A DNA stretch of 38,594 nucleotides from a virus, in the IMG/VR virus record IMGVR_UViG_3300042691_015611, positions 1-38,594 of that record. One strand, written 5' to 3'. The notes beneath the pieces were generated by a model. It saw only the letters and a program-made list of their open reading frames with translations. It had not been told where the DNA came from and made no database searches. This document shows, piece by piece, positions 35,233-38,594 of the stretch. The position numbers and the translations under genes are program-made. Position 1 is the first letter of the stretch, and every line of letters starts with the position of its first letter.

Positions 35233-35905
35233 ATTGCTTGTGCTCCTCACACTCTGCTACTGCTTCCATATCTGATTCTCCCATATAATGACATGAATTG
35301 CAAATCTCACCACAATCATTATCACAATACTCCATAGTATTTAGTGCATCACAATCTCTACACTTATTGTCATACTCCTCTACCGTGGTCATTTCACCCT
35401 CAGTGAACAAGACCTCGCCACCCCAGCCAGTCTCCTCTTCATAAGATAAGGTTATCTCACATTGTGGATACTGTGTTGCTAGTTTATCTATTGCCTCAAC
35501 AGGTGGAGACCAAGCGGTATTGAAGCGGTATGCAAGAGAAGTCTCATCCTCTTCCATAAGTTCAGTCTCAGGATACTCTTCTCCGTCTCTAACGGCTACA
35601 TCCCATTTGGTTCCCCAATTACGAACATTCCAGTCATACCAGTTATCACCCTTGAAGTCAATAATAGAATTATCATGCTTAGGGTCTTTCTGTAGTTGAT
35701 ATGTTTCTATATCAGTAGGCTTGATGATGTTCCAGAAAGCAAATACAGGATTAGAATACATGGTATCTACTAATTCCATTTTTTGTGTTTCCATACTCCA
35801 TTGGTCATGTTGGCGTTGGAAAGGGGTATTGAGTTGAGACTTGATAGCAGAGATATCCTCTTTACTACCAGTAATCATTAGGCTATTATATGTCCAGTTT
35901 GGCAT
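35216..35905 (-). CDS. YubB/DUF1281-like protein with C-terminal zinc module
   Basis: 229 aa. MPNWTYNSLMITGSKEDI, NWYDWNVRNWGTKWDVAV and YRFNTAWSPPVEAID are the three signature blocks of the DUF1281/YubB ferredoxin-like family found on plasmids and phages. An additional Cys-rich tail (CRDCDALNTMEYCDNDCGEICNSC) likely binds zinc. Function of the family is unknown. ATG overlaps the upstream stop. Confidence 0.85.
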   Translation of the reverse strand: MPNWTYNSLMITGSKEDISAIKSQLNTPFQRQHDQWSMETQKMELVDTMYSNPVFAFWNIIKPTDIETYQLQKDPKHDNSIIDFKGDNWYDWNVRNWGTKWDVAVRDGEEYPETELMEEDETSLAYRFNTAWSPPVEAIDKLATQYPQCEITLSYEEETGWGGEVLFTEGEMTTVEEYDNKCRDCDALNTMEYCDNDCGEICNSCHYMGESDMEAVAECEEHKQYATTN

Positions 35906-36066
35906 TATTCTCCCCAGTATTGTAGAATGGTATTCATAGTCATATGCAGGTTACAATCACAGTCTCCGCCGTTCATGTTTTCCATAAATTCAAAGTGGTT
36001 TAGATTATCCTCATAGATTTCTGTTACCAGTTCATCTATGGTGTATGGTTTGAATGTGGTGTTCAT
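35905..36066 (-). CDS. 53-aa hypothetical protein (leaderless)
   Basis: MNTTFKPYTIDELVTEIYEDNLNHFEFMENMNGGDCDCNLHMTMNTI... with a GGDCDCNLH metal-type loop. TAGAAT is 6 nt before ATG, with TTGCTT 17 nt upstream of it. First gene downstream of CRP-like site 1. TAATG overlap with the DUF1281-like gene. Confidence 0.65.
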   Translation of the reverse strand: MNTTFKPYTIDELVTEIYEDNLNHFEFMENMNGGDCDCNLHMTMNTILQYWGE

Positions 36067-36072
36067 ATATTT

Positions 36073-36101
36073 ATTCTACAGGAATATGGGAAAAAAAGCA
36101 A
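36073..36101 (-). promoter_or_regulatory. Promoter of the 36066 operon (leaderless)
   Basis: Minus strand TTGCTT (36101-36096), 17-nt spacer, TAGAAT (36078-36073), 6 nt, ATG. The CRP-like palindrome centre is 63.5 bp upstream of the -10. Confidence 0.65.
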
Positions 36102-36133
36102 CTTACCGTAATAGGGTTTAGGGAAAAATATCA

Positions 36134-36149
36134 TGTGATCTTAATCACA
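36134..36149. promoter_or_regulatory. CRP/GlxR-type operator 1 (TGTGATCTTAATCACA)
   Basis: Perfect TGTGA-N6-TCACA palindrome, the consensus of CRP and actinobacterial GlxR/Crp. First of three equivalent sites in the last 2.2 kb. Confidence 0.7.
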
Positions 36150-36150
36150 C

Positions 36151-36178
36151 CCGCCGAGAAATGTCATCTCGGGATTTT
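36151..36178. repeat. Hairpin CCGAGA / TCTCGG
   Basis: CCGAGA-aatgtca-TCTCGG followed by GATTTTTC on the plus strand. Shares its CGAG...ATTTTT sequence with the equivalent place in cassettes 2 and 3. On the plus strand it looks like a terminator, but no plus-strand gene needs one. Confidence 0.55.
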
Positions 36179-36183
36179 TCTTG

Positions 36184-36257
36184 CGATCTGTACGGGACTT
36201 GAACCCGTGATCTCTACCGTGACAGGGTAGCGAATTAACCAACTATTCTAACAGACC
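36184..36257 (-). tRNA. tRNA-Asp (GTC)
   Basis: Acceptor GGTCTGT/ACAGATC, anticodon stem CTACC/GGTAG with loop CTGTCAC (GTC), T-arm ACGGGTTCAAGTCCCGT, discriminator G; CCA not encoded. It stands inside the repeated regulatory cassette, 4 nt from the 25-bp repeat, far from the other four tRNAs. Confidence 0.95.
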
Positions 36258-36261
36258 ATGT

Positions 36262-36286
36262 GGAGCAGTTTATACACTTGCTCAGG
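36262..36286. repeat. 25-bp intergenic repeat, copy 1
   Basis: GGAGCAGTTT-N7-TGCTCAGG. The ends can pair (GAGCA/TGCTC) with an 11-nt loop. Lies just downstream of the stop of the DUF932 gene. Confidence 0.75.
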
Positions 36287-36298
36287 TGTTGAAATTAC

Positions 36299-37315
36299 TT
36301 ACGCAATTTCTAAAACGTTTTTCACTACTGTGAGCAAACGATTTTTTTCTGCTGTAATCATTGGGTCAAATCCACTCGCAGCAGCAAGGATAGATTCGTT
36401 ATTGCCACCACGGGCAGAGCGATACCAATCAAGGCGTTCAGTTAGCGCATTGAAAGCACCCCAAGCAGAGCCAGCAATCATGCCGTTATACTCGCCTGTG
36501 TAGATGTCATTGATAACATCAACCTTGTTTTCCCACTTAGTGAAAGCACCCTTTGAATCCTTCTCAGGCTTAGGATACGCAGCAAGAATGATGTTATTGA
36601 AATCATTAGCGGTGATTTCTTTGGCAATCATGGCGTGTGCCATCTTGTCAAACTCATCCATGTAAACATTAGCAAGACCAAGAGTCTCACGTGCGATTTG
36701 GATTTTACCCTCAGCAGATTGTGTGTGGCGAATCTTGAAAGATTGCTTGACACCGCTACGCTTTTTCTTACCACCAAGAGCAAGATTGAGAGTGTTAGCG
36801 CACACAACACGAACAGGTGTTATGCTTGCTTGAATAGCGATTGAGCCATCATGTGATGTGTTGATGAGCAAATAAGTTTTTACCTTATCAGCAACACCGC
36901 TAGGGTCTAGCACTGTCTCACGCTCAAGAGCAAGAGAGCCAAATACTACACGCCCACCACGAATTGCGCCAGCCGTTTCCCAACGTCCACCGCCATCTAG
37001 GATGTTATCACCAAATGAAAATAGTTCTTCATTTTGTAGTGGAACATAACGCTCACCAACAATTCCCAAAACATCTGTCTGGGATTTATTAGTAGGATTA
37101 TCACGCACAACATACTGATAGTTTTTATCTGATGTGAGAGTAGATGGAATCTCCAATTCTTCTAATCTAACATTCCATCCGTTTAGATTAGCAGCAGCAA
37201 GCATTTCAGCCGTATTTTTTTCTTCTGTGAATACAGTTCCTAAACCATGCCAAGCAGGTTCACGGAATGAAGCAAAAGAAGCAACACCATTTTGTGTTTC
37301 TAGTTCATGAGCCAT
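36299..37315 (-). CDS. DUF932 / phage-plasmid-like protein (TIGR03299 type)
   Basis: 338 aa. MAHELETQNGVASFASFREPAWHGLGTVF, GIVGERYVPLQNEELFSFGDNIL, ITPVRVVCANTLNLAL and FKIRHTQSAEGKI are the hallmark blocks of DUF932/TIGR03299 proteins, common on phages and plasmids. Their function is not established; DNA binding or replication support has been suggested. AAAGAAAGG is about 9 nt before ATG. Transcribed from promoter/CRP cassette 2. Confidence 0.9.
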   Translation of the reverse strand: MAHELETQNGVASFASFREPAWHGLGTVFTEEKNTAEMLAAANLNGWNVRLEELEIPSTLTSDKNYQYVVRDNPTNKSQTDVLGIVGERYVPLQNEELFSFGDNILDGGGRWETAGAIRGGRVVFGSLALERETVLDPSGVADKVKTYLLINTSHDGSIAIQASITPVRVVCANTLNLALGGKKKRSGVKQSFKIRHTQSAEGKIQIARETLGLANVYMDEFDKMAHAMIAKEITANDFNNIILAAYPKPEKDSKGAFTKWENKVDVINDIYTGEYNGMIAGSAWGAFNALTERLDWYRSARGGNNESILAAASGFDPMITAEKNRLLTVVKNVLEIA

Positions 37316-37346
37316 TATTTTTTACCTTTCTTTAGTTGATTTATCC

Positions 37347-37376
37347 ATCTTAGCAGACAGGGGGGACAAAAGTCAA
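37347..37376 (-). promoter_or_regulatory. Promoter of the DUF932 gene
   Basis: Minus strand TTGACT (37376-37371), 18-nt spacer, TAAGAT (37352-37347) with TGC before it. The leader ATCAACTAAAGAAAG is the same as in cassette 3. CRP-like centre is 74.5 bp upstream of the -10. Confidence 0.7.
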
Positions 37377-37418
37377 ATAGCCTTAGTAGATATGGGGATA
37401 AAACGGACATTTCTTAAT

Positions 37419-37434
37419 TGTGATCTTGGTCACG
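37419..37434. promoter_or_regulatory. CRP/GlxR-type operator 2 (TGTGATCTTGGTCACG)
   Basis: TGTGA-N6-TCACG, one base from the perfect palindrome. Followed by CCCCCCGAGATTTTTG, matching the CGAG element of the other cassettes. Confidence 0.62.
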
Positions 37435-37457
37435 CCCCCCGAGATTTTTGAAGAGGC

Positions 37458-37482
37458 GGAGCAGTTTAAAGACGTGCTCAGG
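37458..37482. repeat. 25-bp intergenic repeat, copy 2
   Basis: GGAGCAGTTT-N7-TGCTCAGG, 23 nt from CRP-like operator 2, just downstream of the stop of the 37504 gene. Confidence 0.75.
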
Positions 37483-37503
37483 TCCTTTCTAGATAGCCCC
37501 CTA

Positions 37504-37908
37504 TCAGAAATCTACACTGTCAACACTGGATGACAGCCAAGTAATTTTGTCGTCGTTATATGAGACGGTATCAAAATCAATATCATGAATGATATCTTGA
37601 ACATCTTCATTAGGGCCAACGTTAACAGTAATTGAATACTGTACAGTTACTTCAACCTCAACTTCTTTTGTAAGTTCAAAGCCACATATGTCTGCAATGG
37701 CTTCTGCTTGTGCAGTTGAGATATCTTCTGATTCTAATTCACCCATGGTCCACTCATGCATGCCGTCACGCATTGCCTGCAAGGTGCCTGCAGTCGTGTA
37801 GTCACGTTGTGTGATTCGTTGAATGTGCTCTTCCAGTTGCTGGATACGTGCATTCTTTTCATTAATCTGAGTTTCCATAAATTCAGTTGTCATTGTGATT
37901 GTCTCCAT
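37504..37908 (-). CDS. Coiled-coil phage protein
   Basis: 134 aa. N-terminal coiled coil (MTTEFMETQINEKNARIQQLEEHIQRI), then AMRDGMHEW...TAQAEAIADICGFEL and a beta domain (VEVEVTVQYSITVNVGPNEDVQDII) resembling small phage proteins of unknown role. Start overlaps the upstream stop (TAATG). Confidence 0.7.
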   Translation of the reverse strand: METITMTTEFMETQINEKNARIQQLEEHIQRITQRDYTTAGTLQAMRDGMHEWTMGELESEDISTAQAEAIADICGFELTKEVEVEVTVQYSITVNVGPNEDVQDIIHDIDFDTVSYNDDKITWLSSSVDSVDF

Positions 37909-38171
37909 TAGAGGGCTTCCTTTCCTAGTTCATCAAACTCTTTGATAACATCAATCATCTCATCTAATTGAGATTCTGTCAATAGCACATTAGTTGCTAG
38001 TGTTGCGGTTAGTGAGGCAATATGAGCAGAATAAGCAAACATCGCTCTTGCGAATTCGTCATCTGTCATTTGGTTTCTATTGTGATAAATAGAACTGGCT
38101 AATGTCATGGTTGATTCGTCCATAACTGCGTCTTGTGTTGCGGTCTGTAGGGCTAGGGCTGTGGCTATCAT
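37908..38171 (-). CDS. Hypothetical helical protein
   Basis: 87 aa from ATG 38171 (MIATALALQTAT). An upstream in-frame ATG at 38210 is rejected because it overlaps the promoter -10; AAAGAAAGAAG precedes the chosen ATG. Helical (MTDDEFARAMFAYSAHIASLTATLATNVLLTESQLDEMIDVIKEF). No family recognised. Confidence 0.68.
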   Translation of the reverse strand: MIATALALQTATQDAVMDESTMTLASSIYHNRNQMTDDEFARAMFAYSAHIASLTATLATNVLLTESQLDEMIDVIKEFDELGKEAL

Positions 38172-38200
38172 TTTTTCTTCTTTCTTTAGTTGATAATATA

Positions 38201-38229
38201 ATCTTAGCATAGGGTTCTGACATTTTCAA
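38201..38229 (-). promoter_or_regulatory. Promoter of the 38171 operon
   Basis: Minus strand TTGAAA (38229-38224), 17-nt spacer, TAAGAT (38206-38201) with TGC before it. CRP-like centre is 63.5 bp upstream of the -10, the same as in cassette 1. Confidence 0.7.
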
Positions 38230-38261
38230 ATCCTGGTCTTAATTGATCCCACATAATGAGA

Positions 38262-38277
38262 TGTGATATTGATCACA
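38262..38277. promoter_or_regulatory. CRP/GlxR-type operator 3 (TGTGATATTGATCACA)
   Basis: Perfect TGTGA-N6-TCACA arms. Followed by AAATCTCGGGCGCATTTTT, the CGAG-type element in inverted form. Confidence 0.7.
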
Positions 38278-38301
38278 AAATCTCGGGCGCATTTTTGGAG
38301 G

Positions 38302-38326
38302 GGAGCAGTTTTACATCATGCTCAGG
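38302..38326. repeat. 25-bp intergenic repeat, copy 3
   Basis: GGAGCAGTTT-N7-TGCTCAGG, 24 nt from CRP-like operator 3. Confidence 0.75.
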
Positions 38327-38333
38327 ATGAAGG

Positions 38334-38424
38334 CTCTCAGGGGACTTTCGCAGACTGGGATCTGCCTTGAACGCAGAGAGCAATTTGGCTTTGAGGGGCG
38401 GAAGAAATGAACGAAGACCGCCCC
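38334..38424. other. Structured intergenic stretch
   Basis: Three stems: CTCTC/GAGAG (38334-38338, 38376-38380) enclosing GCAGA/TCTGC (38350-38354, 38361-38365), and GGGGCGG/CCGCCCC (38395-38401, 38418-38424) next to the stop of the last gene. It may be a processed 3' untranslated region or weak terminator; no U run follows on the minus strand. Confidence 0.45.
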
Positions 38425-38433
38425 CCAATTTTA

Positions 38434-38594
38434 TTAGTAGGTTTTCACCATAGCAAATCTAGTTTGGTTGTTTGCCAATCGCAACATAACCCGTGTTACA
38501 TTTTTTGTTTGTGGCACAAACTTTTCAATTCGTCCTGTAACGCCTGTCTTGCTTGTTGTGAATAGGTCACCGATTTGGTAAGTGTATCCGCCTA
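38434..38594 (-). CDS. Hypothetical phage protein, 5' partial
   Basis: Open from the right edge; 52 residues visible, ending ...LANNQTRFAMVKTY. GGYTYQIGDLFTTSKTGVTGRIEKFVPQTKNVTRVMLRL looks like a small SH3-like beta barrel. N-terminus lies outside the window. No family assigned. Confidence 0.6.
   Translation of the reverse strand, partial: GGYTYQIGDLFTTSKTGVTGRIEKFVPQTKNVTRVMLRLANNQTRFAMVKTY

Noticed and set aside
36151-36178. CCGAGA hairpin with T run as a normal plus-strand terminator
   Set aside because: No plus-strand gene lies upstream, and related sequences in cassettes 2 and 3 do not form the same stem.
38172-38210. ATG 38210 as start of the 87-aa protein
   Set aside because: It would place the TAAGAT -10 box in the coding region and has no ribosome site; the leader is conserved with the DUF932 gene leader.
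1-38594. Integrase, excisionase or attachment site
   Set aside because: No tyrosine or serine recombinase motif and no tRNA with flanking direct repeats was found, so a temperate lifestyle is not supported by this window.

Overview
This is a 38.6-kb piece of a tailed double-stranded DNA phage genome, cut inside a gene at both ends. It carries a small/large terminase pair, a phage replication and recombination set, holin and endolysin genes, and dense overlapping small genes. The host was probably an actinobacterium: the window has a WhiB-type iron-sulfur regulator, a DUF7455-type protein, an r1t-type holin, and many promoters placed so that transcription would start on the start codon, as is common in actinobacteria. 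Base composition is AT-rich by eye. I therefore infer a low-GC aquatic actinobacterium (acI/Nanopelagicales-like or marine Actinomarinales-like) rather than a high-GC soil host.

Layout. Positions 1-6240 (+) hold replication and repair: a C-family polymerase (5' truncated), MazG-like protein, RecA, a possible PD-(D/E)XK nuclease, a Cas4/RecB-like nuclease, a RuvC-like resolvase, and small zinc or HTH proteins. Positions 6237-8553 encode TerS and TerL. Positions 8613-11405 encode two secreted proteins of a cell-surface type. Positions 11405-17070 hold lysis and accessory genes: holin, an HslV-like Ntn hydrolase, Hsp20, HNH, CHAP endolysin, an SNase-like nuclease, and an APS-kinase/adenylyltransferase fusion. 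Positions 17066-22267 carry small conserved genes, WhiB, a glycosyltransferase and membrane proteins, ending at a strong terminator.

From 22313 to the end almost everything is on the minus strand. First comes a modification cluster (two glycosyltransferases, two FkbM-like methyltransferases, three non-heme-iron/cupin-type proteins, thioredoxin), interrupted by four tRNAs with a pseudoknotted RNA candidate between them. Then come small genes, an HNH endonuclease, and a noncoding stretch at 32.9-33.35 kb that looks like a replication origin: three DnaA boxes, three GTGGAG repeats, eight CATAT iterons and an AT-rich tract. The last 5 kb holds conserved phage genes separated by a regulatory cassette present three times, each with a CRP/GlxR-type palindrome.

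The most unusual signals are regulatory. They are the triplicated CRP-like cassette, twelve genes with a -10 box exactly 6 nt before ATG, a ribosome-site-masking hairpin laid over an internal promoter, two unrecognised structured RNAs, and the origin. No portal, capsid, tail tube or tape-measure gene is recognisable, so the genome must be considerably larger than this window. All functions are read from sequence motifs; no database search was run.
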